A stretch of 64,000 bases of DNA. It comes from FEN-1219 sp963810755 (GTDB taxonomy: Bacteria; Pseudomonadota; Gammaproteobacteria; Steroidobacterales; Rariloculaceae). The translations under genes were made by a program, and so were the position numbers. Location: the NCBI GenBank assembly GCA_963810755.1, contig CAWEOP010000001.1, positions 92,356-156,355 on the forward strand. Direction: 5' to 3'. Below the pieces are notes generated by a model. The model saw only the letters and a list, made by a program, of their open reading frames with translations, ran no database searches and was not told the DNA's origin. Below are positions 8,337 through 18,007 of this stretch, piece by piece; position 1 is the first letter of the stretch, and the number at the start of each line of letters is the position of its first letter.

Positions 8337-9365
8337 GTGATCAATGCAGGTATCGTCGGACTGGGTTGGTGGGGCAGGACGCTCGTCGAGGCGGTCTCGG
8401 GCGGGCAGAGCGATGAGATCAAGTTCGTCGCGGGCGCGGCGCGCACGCACACGGACGATCTCAAGAAGTTCGCGTCGGATCAGAAGTTCGAGCTCTACGA
8501 CAGCTACGAGAAGCTGCTGAAGCACCCGGGGCTCGACGCCGTCGTGCTCGCGACGCCGCACTCGCTGCACTCGGAGCAGGTGATCGCGGCCGCAAAGGCG
8601 AAGAAGCACGTGTTCTGCGAGAAACCCTTTGCGCTCACGAAAGAGGAGGCCAAAAAGGCCGTCGCGGCCGTGAAGCGGGCGAAGGTGACGCTCGGCCTCG
8701 GTTACAACCGGCGCTGGCATCCGGAGATGACGAAGCTCCGCAACCAGATCGACTCGGGCGAGCTCGGCGTGATTCTGCACGTCGAGGCGACGATGACGTT
8801 CCCGAACGCGCTGACGCTCAAGGCCGACGCTTGGCGCGCGAGCAAGGAAGAGACGCCGTGCGGCGGCCTCACGCCGATGGGCGTGCACGCGGTCGACGGC
8901 ATGATCGATCTCTGCGGCCCGATCAAAGAGGTCTACTGCCAGAGCTTTCGGCGCGTCGTGCAGATCGACTCGGACGACACCACGTCGATTCTGTTCCGCA
9001 TGAAGGAGGGGATGTCGGGCTACCTCGGCACGATGACCGCCACCGGCGGCGGCTTCAGCTTCCAGGTGTACGGCTCGAAGGGTTACGTGCGGCTCGAAGG
9101 CATGACGCACGTCGCTGGCGCGCCGTCCGAGGAGCGCCGCACGCGGCTGTTCGGAAAGTGCGTCTTCAAGCCGATTGCAGGCCCGGCCGTGACCTGGGAC
9201 GCGGAGCGGCTCGACGTGACGAAGGTGACGCTCGAGGCGTTCGCGCGCGCGTGCGCGGGCAAGGAAGAGTTTCTGATCCCGCTCGAAGAGATGGTGCACG
9301 GCGCGTCCGTGACCGAGGCGATCATCCGCTCCGCCAAGACGCACAAGCCGGAGAAGGTCGCCTGA
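8337..9365 (+). CDS. Gfo/Idh/MocA family oxidoreductase
   Basis: 342 residues with a GTG start (8337) behind a strong TTGGAGGG ribosome-binding site. The N-terminal Rossmann domain opens with INAGIVGLGWWG, followed by VVLATPHSLHSEQV and the family hallmark CEKPFAL. The C-terminal alpha/beta substrate domain contains GGLTPMGVHAVDGMIDL, where His is at the usual catalytic position. These enzymes oxidise or reduce sugars, inositols and related polyols with NAD(P). It is third in the operon after the EboE-like and dehydrogenase genes, 20 bases downstream of the latter. Confidence 0.88.
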   Translation: MINAGIVGLGWWGRTLVEAVSGGQSDEIKFVAGAARTHTDDLKKFASDQKFELYDSYEKLLKHPGLDAVVLATPHSLHSEQVIAAAKAKKHVFCEKPFALTKEEAKKAVAAVKRAKVTLGLGYNRRWHPEMTKLRNQIDSGELGVILHVEATMTFPNALTLKADAWRASKEETPCGGLTPMGVHAVDGMIDLCGPIKEVYCQSFRRVVQIDSDDTTSILFRMKEGMSGYLGTMTATGGGFSFQVYGSKGYVRLEGMTHVAGAPSEERRTRLFGKCVFKPIAGPAVTWDAERLDVTKVTLEAFARACAGKEEFLIPLEEMVHGASVTEAIIRSAKTHKPEKVA

Positions 9366-9406
9366 TCGGCCTAGTCGAGCCGCACGGTCAGGGGTTCCGG
9401 GCGCAG

Positions 9407-9910
9407 CTACGCATTCGTTGCGCTGCGGACATCTAGAGGTAGGTGCCGGAACGCCGAGATGGCGTCGAGCTCGAATCCCCAGCGCACCAGCCCGGCCGCG
9501 CTGAGCTCCTTCACGTCGGCGTAGTCCAGCCACGCACACGCGAGGATCTCGTCGGCTTGCAGCGAAACCTCGGTCGGCTCGATCGCGCAGCCGAAGACTC
9601 GTTGGTATTGATCGTCGTGCCACCAGTCGCCGACGTCCACGAGGTACGGGACACGGAAGCCGAGCTCCTCGACGAGCTCGCGCCGCAATCCGGCTCGCGG
9701 TTGCTCGCGCGTTCTCAAGCGCCCGCCGGGCAGGCTCCATTTACCGTGGTTTTCCGGACGGCGTGCGTTGTTCTGCACGAGCAGGAAGCGCCGGCCATCG
9801 GACAGCACGCAGCGCACGCGATGCACACGAACGCCCGCGCGAAGCGAAACCCTCGCGGGGCGAGGAATTCGACTCCCGACTCCAGCGGCTTCAGAGACGT
9901 TGACGGTCAT
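9407..9910 (-). CDS. Nudix hydrolase
   Basis: 167 residues with a perfect Nudix box: G-x5-E-x7-REUxEExGU is read as GRLRTREQPRAGLRRELVEE followed by LGF. The box lies behind HGKWSLPGG, as in typical Nudix folds. These enzymes hydrolyse nucleoside diphosphates linked to another group, using divalent metal. The flanking residues do not define the substrate (an ADP-sugar or dNTP class cannot be told apart). It stands alone, convergent with the Gfo/Idh gene and divergent from the cupin gene. Confidence 0.9.
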   Translation of the reverse strand: MTVNVSEAAGVGSRIPRPARVSLRAGVRVHRVRCVLSDGRRFLLVQNNARRPENHGKWSLPGGRLRTREQPRAGLRRELVEELGFRVPYLVDVGDWWHDDQYQRVFGCAIEPTEVSLQADEILACAWLDYADVKELSAAGLVRWGFELDAISAFRHLPLDVRSATNA

Positions 9911-10153
9911 TACGTCAAATCACTTCAGAGATATCTCCTAAGTAACCTACGCCGCTTGTCTTTCAGGAATGTGACAGTGGGTTCTACCGGTTCCGGCTCG
10001 GCTTATCGCACCCCGTGCCCGAGCCCCGCGGTTGCAACTGAGCGTAGTCCGCGCCAGAGTCTGGCCCGGTCGCTCGCCCGGTAAAAAACGCAGCTGCGGA
10101 GCAACGTCGCATCCGCCTTTCGCGCGAGCTCGTGCCAATCCGAAGGGGGGTCT

Positions 10154-10606
10154 ATGCGTCCGATGATTCGATCGATTCTCGTGGTTCTCGGGCTCCTGGC
10201 CGCGATGTCCGCGGGCCGCGCGGATGTCGATCCGACAGCCGTCCAGGTGGTCCCGCCGGACCAAATCAAGTGGGTGAAGAACGCGGCGGGAACGAACGAA
10301 ACCGCGGTGCTGTTCGGCGACCCGACCAAGCCGGGACCGTACGTCATGCGGATCAAATGGCTGCCGGGCAACATGAGTCGGCCGCACACTCACACCACCG
10401 ATCGTTTCTTCGTCGTCATCTCCGGAACTTGGTGGTGCGGCAGCGGCACGAAGTTCGATCCCGATAGCACGGTGCCGACGAAGCCCGGCAGCTACGTGAT
10501 CCACCACGCGGGTCAGCCGCACTACGACGGCGCCAAGGGCGAGGAGACCGTGATCCAGGTGTTCGGCATCGGGCCGCTCGTGACCGAGGTCGTGGAGCAG
10601 AAGTAA
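10154..10606 (+). CDS. exported cupin-domain protein
   Basis: 150 residues with a signal peptide (MRPMIRSILVVLGLLAAMSAGRA). The mature part is a single cupin: motif 1 is RPHTHTTDRFFVVISGTWW, and the second motif region is PGSYVIHHAGQPHYDGAKG. The histidines in RPHTH and the later HYDG are suitable for metal binding. A paralogue with the same layout (FGDPTK/YGDPTK, SGTWW, HYDGAK) lies at 32507, where it precedes a SoxC-type gene. A good ribosome-binding site (GAAGGGGGG) precedes the ATG. Substrate unknown; periplasmic location is inferred from the signal peptide. Confidence 0.82.
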   Translation: MRPMIRSILVVLGLLAAMSAGRADVDPTAVQVVPPDQIKWVKNAAGTNETAVLFGDPTKPGPYVMRIKWLPGNMSRPHTHTTDRFFVVISGTWWCGSGTKFDPDSTVPTKPGSYVIHHAGQPHYDGAKGEETVIQVFGIGPLVTEVVEQK

Positions 10607-10649
10607 CGCCGAATCTAGCGATCGGCGCGTCCAGCAAAAGGGGGATCTC

Positions 10650-11453
10650 ATGGCCATGAGAATCGCGCTCGTCGCCGCGACGCTCGTGCTTTGGACGTCA
10701 GCCGCCTCCGCGCAGCCGCGCGCGCCCGCGGGCGCGGCGCCGTCGTTGCCGCCGTTGTTCCTGAAAGAGGAATGGCGGCAGCGCGCGCGTCCGGCCGATG
10801 CGCCTCCCGACTTCGTGCCCGAGGGCGGCGTCACGGCGGCAGCCGTCGCGAATCCCGCGCTCGAGCTCAAGCTCTACGATCCGAACGCGCGGAGCATCCC
10901 CGCGTATCTCGCGAACCCTCCGCCGCGCACGGTCGCGCGCGACTGGGGCGGGCCGTCGTGCGTGCAGCTCGCGGGCTACAACCAGAATCCGCCGCCCGAG
11001 CGCGTCGCCGCCGGGCAGCGGACCGATCCGCCGAACCTCTGGACGGGCGTCTGTCAAACGCCGATCGCGGTCACGCTCCGCGATCGAAACAGCTTCGTCG
11101 ATCTCACGGGCCTCGCGCGCGTCAAATGGGTGACGCGCGTCTCCGGCTTCCACGAGGTCCGACCCGTCGTGAAGCTCGCCGACGGCAACTGGTTCGTCGG
11201 CGACTACGGCGAGGGCGCGCCGTCGGCCAACTCGACGCTGTTCCTCGAATCGGAGTTCGCGGTGTCGTCCGTGCGCTGGCTGCCGCTCGACATCTCGCGC
11301 ATCGTGACGACCGGACAGGCGTGGGTCACGCCCGACCTCGGCAAGGTCGACGAGATCGGCTTCGCGGATCTCTTACCCGGCAGCGGCCACGGCTGGGGCG
11401 GGTTCGTGAACGTGGGCCGCATCGAGGTCTACGGCAGCCCGGTGGCTCGCTAA
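10650..11453 (+). CDS. exported protein of unknown function
   Basis: 267 residues starting with a signal peptide (MAMRIALVAATLVLWTSAASA). The mature protein contains a proline-rich stretch (about 25-60) followed by a region with GPSCVQLAGYNQNPPP and a C-terminal half rich in beta strands (GNWFVGDYGEG, VRWLPLDISRIVTTG, GHGWGGFVNVGRIEVYG) that could form a jelly-roll or discoidin-like fold. I do not recognise the family. The gene is 43 bases after the cupin gene with its own AAAGGGGG ribosome-binding site, so the two are probably co-transcribed. Confidence 0.7.
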   Translation: MAMRIALVAATLVLWTSAASAQPRAPAGAAPSLPPLFLKEEWRQRARPADAPPDFVPEGGVTAAAVANPALELKLYDPNARSIPAYLANPPPRTVARDWGGPSCVQLAGYNQNPPPERVAAGQRTDPPNLWTGVCQTPIAVTLRDRNSFVDLTGLARVKWVTRVSGFHEVRPVVKLADGNWFVGDYGEGAPSANSTLFLESEFAVSSVRWLPLDISRIVTTGQAWVTPDLGKVDEIGFADLLPGSGHGWGGFVNVGRIEVYGSPVAR

Positions 11454-11518
11454 CTGCTACGCGGGGCGCGCGCAGCGCTCCGTGTCGCGCGCGGTGCGCT
11501 CAGCGTCGCGCGCAGCAC

Positions 11519-12787
11519 TCAGTCGATGATCGCCTGTCGGATCGCGTTCTCGAACGCGCGCCGCAGATCCGCGCCGCTGCCGCCCTGGATCATGTAGATG
11601 CTCACTAGCTCTTCCTTCGGCTCGACCCAGAACGCGACGCCGCTGCCGCCGGGCCAGCTGAACGCGCCTTGCGATACCGCGAGATCGGCCGCGACCGGAT
11701 CGAGCACCATCTGCATACCGAGGCCGAAGCCCATGCCGCGCGCGGGCCGGCCGAACTGGCCGTTCACCATGTCGCCCGTGTGATTCGACACCATGAGGTC
11801 GACGGTGCGTGGTCCGAGCAGCCGCTTGCCGCCGAGCTCGCCGCCGTTCAATAGCATCTGCGCGAACTGCAGGTAGTCCTCGGGCGACGTCGCGAGGCCG
11901 CCCGCGCCCGAGAAATACACCGAGCTCAGCGCTTGGTTCGGCTGTGGTTGCAGCGTTTCGCCCGGGCGGCGCGTGTAGATCGTCGCGACGCGCTCGGCTT
12001 GCCGGCCGGTGAAGTAGAAGCCGCTGTCCGGCATCCCGAGCGGCGTGAAGATGTGCTCCTTGAGCCACTGATCGTACGGCTGGCCCGACACGACTTCGAC
12101 GACGCGGCTCAGCACATCGAAGCCGGCGAGCCCGCTGTAGCGCCACAGCGTGCCGGGCTGAAAATCGAGCGGCACCGAGCCGAGCTTCGGGATGTAGGTC
12201 GCGAGCGTGTCCTCGGGCGTGCGCTGCAGGTTGCCCGCCGCGCGCTGGCCGAGCCCGCCGCTCATGAGCCCGGAGCCGTGGGTGAGCAAGTCGCGGATCG
12301 TGATCGGCCGGCTCACGTCGACCAGGTCGTAGGCGCCTTCGGCGCCGCCGGGCTTCGGTACTGCGACCTTCGTGAGGCCTTTGAGCTCCGGGATGTACTG
12401 CGAGACGGGATCGGTCAAGCGGATCTTGCCTTCCTCCACGAGCATCATGATCGCGACCGCGGTGACTGGCTTGCCCATCGACGCGAGCCTAAAGATGTTG
12501 TCGGTGCGCATCGGCTTTTTCGACGCGATGTCCGCGTAGCCTTGCGCTTCGAAGTGCACGACCTTGCCGCGCCGTGCGACGAGCGTGACGACGCCTGCGA
12601 CTTCGCCTGCGTCGATCGCCTTCTTCACGACGTCGTTCACGCGTGCGAGCCGCTCGCTCGCCATGCCGACGTCCTCGGGCTTGGCGTGGGGCAGCGTGCC
12701 GGCGGCGAGCGGGAGCGCGGCCGTGGCCAGCCACAAGGCGGCGAGCGCGCTGCAAGTCGTGCGAGAGGACGGGATCGCGACGGTCAT
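11519..12787 (-). CDS. serine hydrolase, beta-lactamase class C / EstB family
   Basis: 422 residues with a signal peptide (to about residue 30). The nucleophile motif S-x-x-K is Ser103-Lys106 in RLASMGKPVTA. The YxN-type box appears as WRYSGLAG, and the domain otherwise follows class C beta-lactamase-like esterases: VEEGKIRLTDPVSQYIPEL and DLLTHGSGL. Likely an exported esterase or peptidase-type hydrolase rather than a true beta-lactamase. The ATG (12787) overlaps the restored stop of the upstream alpha/beta hydrolase in an ATGA arrangement, so the two were probably translated as a pair. Confidence 0.88.
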   Translation of the reverse strand: MTVAIPSSRTTCSALAALWLATAALPLAAGTLPHAKPEDVGMASERLARVNDVVKKAIDAGEVAGVVTLVARRGKVVHFEAQGYADIASKKPMRTDNIFRLASMGKPVTAVAIMMLVEEGKIRLTDPVSQYIPELKGLTKVAVPKPGGAEGAYDLVDVSRPITIRDLLTHGSGLMSGGLGQRAAGNLQRTPEDTLATYIPKLGSVPLDFQPGTLWRYSGLAGFDVLSRVVEVVSGQPYDQWLKEHIFTPLGMPDSGFYFTGRQAERVATIYTRRPGETLQPQPNQALSSVYFSGAGGLATSPEDYLQFAQMLLNGGELGGKRLLGPRTVDLMVSNHTGDMVNGQFGRPARGMGFGLGMQMVLDPVAADLAVSQGAFSWPGGSGVAFWVEPKEELVSIYMIQGGSGADLRRAFENAIRQAIID

Positions 12788-13631
12788 CGTGGTTCCTTGG
12801 GTCGTGGGCGGCGAAAGGGCGAAACGGAATGCCGTTCGTCGTCGGTGTCGTTAGGCACGAGCCGCGCGGCGCGATGTGCTCGGCCAGCGTATCCGGGATG
12901 CTGACCTGCGGAAAATGACGGCACATTAGCAGGCCGATCGGAATGCCCGCGCTATTCGCCAGCATCACGTTGTCGAAAAATGCCGCTGCCGGAGTCAAGC
13001 CGCCGATGGTCCACGTCACCGTGCGCCGCTGCAGCTCCTCGGTGGAGAACTCCCGCATCCCCTTGCTCGCAATGTAGCGGCGCACCCACGTCACGTAGTT
13101 GCGCTTCAAGCGATGATGGTAGTCGTCCCCGAGCGCGTCCCACGCAGCAGCGTTCTCATTCATCAAATTGCGAAATATATCTGCGCAGACGCGAGCCGCC
13201 ACCTCGTCGCTGAGTTTCACGAGATCGGCGATTGGCCCGCCCGGCACCTTCGGAGGCAGCGCGACCTCGTGGACGACAATGTTCCGCACGAGGTGCGGAT
13301 AGTCGGCGGCGAGGCCCAATGCGACCTGACCCCCGGAGCTGCAGCCATAGAACGTCGCGGGTGCGATACCCAGTGCCTCTATCAATGTAGCCACTTCACT
13401 CGCAGCGCGGGCCAGCGAATAGGTTCCGAAGTCCGGCGGATCGCTCGAGCGTGAGAAGCCCGGCATGTCGAACGTCAGAACGGAGAACTCGCGTGCAAGC
13501 GAATCCGCAGTCTTCTCGAAAGAGCCGCAATCTCCTTCGCCGGACGGGATGAGAACGATGGGAGACCCGGTGCCTCGTGACTCGCAGTACCAGTCGATCG
13601 CTGCAGCCTGACGATGAAAAGTAGTCTTCAT
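12784..13631 (-). CDS. alpha/beta hydrolase, frameshifted near its 3' end
   Basis: From the ATG at 13631 the frame reads a typical alpha/beta hydrolase: IVLIPSGEGDCGSF, LTFDMPGFSRSS, and the nucleophile elbow GCSSGGQ. Near 12860, in a GCGCCGCGCGG run, the frame slips: read straight through it continues to 12489 as nonsense antisense to the next gene. With one base restored it becomes ARLVPNDTDDERHSVSPF, which supplies a candidate catalytic histidine, and ends in a TGA overlapping the next gene's ATG. The usual catalytic aspartate is not obvious. No signal peptide is seen. A sequencing indel is more likely than a true pseudogene, but the sequence alone cannot prove it. Confidence 0.7.
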
Positions 13632-13710
13632 ACGCTTCCGGGTGACTCCAGCCGGTAAACTGCTCGCTGCCAAGCATACCGCGAGCCCGAGCGATACCCG
13701 ATGGAACAAT

Positions 13711-14058
13711 ATGAAAGACGCAGCCAGCACCGATCCGGCCAAGCAAGCTCGCGACGCGCTCGCAGCCGCGTATGCCGATCTCACGGTGGCGTCGAAGCGT
13801 GGGATAGCCGAGGACGGCAAGATCTTGTTCGGCGCGGCGGCGGCGATCGACGTGGCAGTGGAGCTCCTGATGCCGCCCAACGTAGACCGAGAGTCGGCGG
13901 CGCAGAGCTGTCACGAGGCGCTGAAGCTCGTCAAGTTGACGCGGGCGTACGCGCAGCGCGACGCGGGCGGAAGCGTCGCGCAGCTGCTGGACGAGGCAAT
14001 GAAACGAATTGCGGACGCGCTGAAGCTGCTGAAGTTGCTCAAACTCGAAGCGTCGTGA
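13711..14058 (+). CDS. small hypothetical helical protein
   Basis: 115 residues if started at the ATG at 13711; an upstream in-frame ATG at 13642 would overlap the divergent hydrolase promoter and is less likely. The protein looks entirely alpha-helical, with no membrane segment and no signal peptide, and ends in a leucine/lysine-rich helix (ALKLLKLLKLEAS). No family recognised. It is divergent from the alpha/beta hydrolase and 30 bases before hrpB on the same strand, so it may be co-transcribed with hrpB. Confidence 0.55.
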   Translation: MKDAASTDPAKQARDALAAAYADLTVASKRGIAEDGKILFGAAAAIDVAVELLMPPNVDRESAAQSCHEALKLVKLTRAYAQRDAGGSVAQLLDEAMKRIADALKLLKLLKLEAS

Positions 14059-14088
14059 CGTGCGGCGCCGGGTTCGGTAACGCTCTTC

Positions 14089-16625
14089 ATGCGCTCCGGT
14101 CTTCCGATCGACGAGGCGCTCGCGCCGCTGTGCGCGGCGCTCGAGCGCGGCCGCAACGCGGTGCTCGCGGCGCCGCCGGGCGCAGGCAAGAGCACCGTCG
14201 TCCCGCTCGCTCTGCTCGACGAGCCGTGGGCGCGCGGCAAGCGCCTCGTGATGCTCGAGCCGCGCCGGCTCGCGGCGCGCGCGGTCGCGGTGCGGATGGC
14301 AACGACGCTCGGCGAGAGCGCGGGCGACACCGTCGGCTACCGCATGCGGCTCGAGACGCGCGTGGGCAAGCGCACGCGGATCGAGGTCGTCACGGAAGGC
14401 GTGTTCACGCGCATGCTGCAGAGCGATCCGGCGCTCGAGGGCATCGCCGCGGTTCTGTTCGACGAGTTCCACGAGCGCAATCTCAACGCCGACGTCGGCC
14501 TCGCGCTCGCGCTCGACGCGCAGCGCCACGTCGCCCCGGAGCTCCGCTTGCTCGCGATGTCCGCGACGCTCGACGGTGCGAGAGTCGCAGAGCTGCTCGG
14601 CAACGCGCCCGTGATCGCATCGACCGGCCGTGCGTTTCCCGTCGAAGTGCACCACACGGGCAAAGGCCTTCCCGCGCTTCCAGGTCCCGGGATCGAGCCT
14701 ATCGACGCCGCCGCGGCGCGCGCCGCCCAGCAAGCGCTCCGCGAGGCGCCCGGCGATTTGCTGCTGTTCCTGCCGGGCGCGGGCGAGATTCGCCGCACCC
14801 AGGCTCGCCTGCTCGAGGCCGACCTCGGCAGCGGCGTCGACGTCTTGCCGCTGTACGGCGAGCTCGCGCCCGGCGAGCAGGACGCGGCGCTCGCGCCGGC
14901 GCGCGCGGGACGCCGCAAGTGCGTGCTCGCGACCAACATTGCGGAGACGAGCCTCACGATCGACGGCGTGCGCATCGTCGTCGACGTCGGACTCGAACGG
15001 CGCAGCGTGTTCGATCCCGCGAGCGGCATGAGCCGGCTCGAGACGCAGCGCATCTCGCGCGCGTCGGCCGAGCAGCGTGCGGGACGCGCGGGCCGGACCG
15101 CCCCCGGCGTGTGCTACCGCCTCTGGGGCGCGAGCGCGGAGCGCACGCTCGCGGCATACGCGCCCGCGGAGATCCTGAACGCCGACCTCGCGCCGCTCGC
15201 GCTCGATCTCGCCGTCTGGGGCACGGACGCCGCGAGCTTGAGCTGGCTCGACGCGCCGCCGTCCGCGACGCTCGCGAGCGCGCGCGATCTCCTGCGGCGC
15301 CTCGACGCGCTCGGCGAGCACGACCGCGTGACGCCGCACGGCCGCGCGATGCACGAGCTCGGCGCGCATCCGCGGCTCGCGCACATGCTGCTCGCGGCGC
15401 GCGCAGCAGAACGCCGGGGCGGCCGCGGCGGAGCTCGCGGCGCTGCTTTCGGAGCGCGACTTGCTGCGCGGTGCGTCCCGAGCCGGTGCGAGAGACAGCG
15501 ACGTGCGAAGCCGCATCGATGCGCTGCGCCGCGGGCACGGCGGCGAGCACGCGATCGATCGCGGCGCGCTCGAGCGCGTGCGCCGCGCGGAGCGCGCGTT
15601 CCTGAAGGATGCGGGTGCGAGCGGCAGCCGCGCGGTGGACTCGCCGCTCGCGCCGGGACTGCTGCTCGCGTTCGCGTATCCCGACCGCATCGCGAAGCGC
15701 CGGCCCGGCGGCGACGCGCGCTATCAGCTCGCGAACGGCCGCGGCGCGTCGTTCGCCGAGCCCGAGTCGATCGCGCGCGCGGACCTCATCGTGGCCGTCG
15801 ACCTCGACGACCGCGGGCGCGACGCGCGCATTCTGCTCGCGGCGCCGCTCGATCTCGACGACGTGCTCGAGCACTTCGCGCCCCAGCTCGTGCGCGACGA
15901 CGAGGTCGCGTGGGACGCGCGAACGGAAGCCGTCGTCGCACGCCGCACGGTACGCCTCGGCGAGCTCGTGCTCGAAGAGAAGCCGCTGCGTGACGTGCCG
16001 CCGGGCGCCGCCGCGGCGGCGATGGCCGAAGGCTTGCGCTCGCTCGGGTCCGACGCGCTGCCGTGGGACGACGCGAGCCGCGACTTCGCCGCGCGCAGCG
16101 AGTTCGTGCGCGCGCTCGGCCGCGGCGACGTAGGCGATTGGCCCGACCTGTCGGAGGACGGCGCTGCTGCGCGACTTCCGCTGGCTCGAGCCGTTCCTCG
16201 AGGGCGTGACCCGGCGCTCGCAGCTCGAGCGCGTGCCGCTCGCGGCGGCGCTGCGCTCGCGTCTCACGCACGAGCAGCAACGCAAGCTCGACGAGCTCGC
16301 GCCGACGCATGTCGCGCTGCCGACCGGCACGCGCGCGCCGATCGACTACCGCGACGACAACGCGCCGTGCGCGTCGATGCGGATGCAGGAGGTGTTCGGT
16401 TTGGCGGCGACGCCGCGGATCGCGGGCGGCGCCGTGCCCCTCACGTTCAAGCTGCTGTCGCCCGCGCACCGGCCGCTCCAGGTGACGCGCGATCTCGCGA
16501 GCTTCTGGCGCAACGCGTACGCCGACGTGCGCAAGGACATGCGCGGCCGCTATCCGCGCCACTACTGGCCGGAGAATCCGCTCGAAGCGGAGCCGACCAA
16601 ACGCGCGAAGCCGCGGCCGCGTTGA
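14089..16625 (+). CDS. hrpB: ATP-dependent helicase HrpB, two internal frameshifts
   Basis: A DEAH-type helicase of about 840 residues once two frameshifts are bridged. Walker A APPGAGKST, DEFHERNLNADVGL (DEFH box), SATLD, the C-terminal motif TNIAETSLTIDGV and RAGRAGRTAPGVCYRLW are all intact in the first frame (14089 to about 15410). The frame then moves by one base (AAELAALLSERDLLRGA onward, to about 16160) and again into LLRDFRWLEPFLEGV through the HrpB C-terminal signature (RYPRHYWPENPLEAEP), ending at 16625. Length and domain order match HrpB of other proteobacteria. Both shifts need removal of one base, and both lie in C/G-rich runs, so assembly errors are likely. Confidence 0.88.
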
Positions 16626-16679
16626 CCTACGCCGCGGTTCCGCCGCGCCGAGCACGGTGCGTGCGCGGCGGTACGTTCG

Positions 16680-17900
16680 CTACTGCGGCCAGGCCGGCCC
16701 CTGTGCGCCGGCCGGAATGGGAGCAAGCCCGCGATAGACGAACTTCTGCACGCGTTTACCTTCGTAGGTCTCCGTCGTGTAGAGGTTGCCCTTCGAGTCG
16801 GTCGCGATGCTGTGCACGCCGAAGAACTGGCCCGGTTGGCGGCCGCCGTCGCCGAAGCTCGTGAGGATCTGCATCTTCGCGCGGTCGATGATCCAGATCT
16901 TCTCGTTCATGCCGTCGGCAAGATAGATGTATGTCTGCTGCGGGTCCTTCGAGAACGCGATGTCCCACACAGCGCCGGCGCCGAGCGTCATCGGCGACAC
17001 CTTGAGCTCGCTCACGAACGTGCCGTCCTTGCGGAACACCTGGATCCGATCGTTCACGCGGTCGCACGCGTAGACGAATCCGTCGTTCGACGGCTCGGCG
17101 CAGTGCACCGGATTGCGGAACTGCTGGGCGGGCGGCGCGGCCGGGTCGTACGGGCCGAGATCGGTGTCGTCGGGCCGGTTGCCATACGCGCCCCAGTAGC
17201 GCTTGCGATCGCCCGTGTTCACGTCGAGCACGACCACGCGCTTGTTGCCGTAGCCGTCCGCGACGTACGCCTCGTTCGCCATCGGGTCGATCGAGATTTT
17301 CGCGACGCGCCAGAAGTTCACGGGGTCGTTGCTGCCCTTGTTCTCCATCGGCTTGCCGAGCTGCAGCAGGAATTTGCCGCCGCGCGTGAACTTCAAGATG
17401 TGCGCGTCCATCGGATCGTTGCCGCCGATCCAGATGTTGTCCATGTGATCGACGGTGATGCCGTGATTCGACGTGGGCCAGTCGTAGCCATCGCCGGGGC
17501 CGCCGAACGAGCTCACGACGTTGCCGTCCGCGTCGAACTCGATGACGGGCGGGGCGATCATGCAGCATTCGCCTTGCGGGTTGTTCTTGCCCGCGCTCGC
17601 CTCCGTTTCGAGGTTCAGCGACTGGTGACGGTGAATGATCCAGACGTGGTCGCGCGAGTCGACGGACACGCCGATCGTCGAGCCGAGCAACCAGTGATTG
17701 GGCAGCGGCTTCGGCCAGAACGGGTCCACCTCGAACCGCGGAGCGACGGGACCGGTCGGTGACGCGGCGGCGGGTGGCGGCGCCGCGTTCGCGGCCGGCG
17801 GGCTCGATTGCGGCCCGCACGCTGCGAGCAGAGCGGCGGCGGGAACGAGGCACAAAGGCGCGAGGAGACGACGAATCGGACGACTCACTGGACGTGTCAT
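16680..17900 (-). CDS. NHL-repeat six-bladed beta-propeller lipoprotein
   Basis: 406 residues. The lipobox LLAAC ends a signal peptide of about 28 residues, so the protein should be lipid-anchored. After a proline/alanine linker come repeated propeller blades of the NHL type: SVDSRDHVWIIHR, GITVDHMDNIWIGG, AYVADGYGNKRVVVLDV, VYACDRVNDRIQVF and IYLADGMNEKIWIIDR. The fold resembles peptidyl-alpha-hydroxyglycine alpha-amidating-lyase-like and similar exported propellers of unknown function. It stands alone, convergent with hrpB and divergent from the HupE-like gene. Confidence 0.85.
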   Translation of the reverse strand: MTRPVSRPIRRLLAPLCLVPAAALLAACGPQSSPPAANAAPPPAAASPTGPVAPRFEVDPFWPKPLPNHWLLGSTIGVSVDSRDHVWIIHRHQSLNLETEASAGKNNPQGECCMIAPPVIEFDADGNVVSSFGGPGDGYDWPTSNHGITVDHMDNIWIGGNDPMDAHILKFTRGGKFLLQLGKPMENKGSNDPVNFWRVAKISIDPMANEAYVADGYGNKRVVVLDVNTGDRKRYWGAYGNRPDDTDLGPYDPAAPPAQQFRNPVHCAEPSNDGFVYACDRVNDRIQVFRKDGTFVSELKVSPMTLGAGAVWDIAFSKDPQQTYIYLADGMNEKIWIIDRAKMQILTSFGDGGRQPGQFFGVHSIATDSKGNLYTTETYEGKRVQKFVYRGLAPIPAGAQGPAWPQ

Positions 17901-18007
17901 GGCTTACCCCCCCAAGGTTGGCCCGCATCCGTGCGTTCGGTTTCCAAAGTCTAGCGGAAAATGTAGGCTCGGAGCGCTCCGATTTTCCCAGCAGGAACCT
18001 CCGTCTA

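Noticed and set aside
11454..11518. Terminator or CRISPR-like repeat
   Set aside because: The gap has GCGCGC-rich near-repeats but no regular spacer and no T-run; it is probably low-complexity sequence.
12489..12783. Extension of the alpha/beta hydrolase frame past 12784
   Set aside because: It runs antisense through the serine hydrolase gene in an arginine-rich, non-protein-like frame; a one-base correction gives a normal end.
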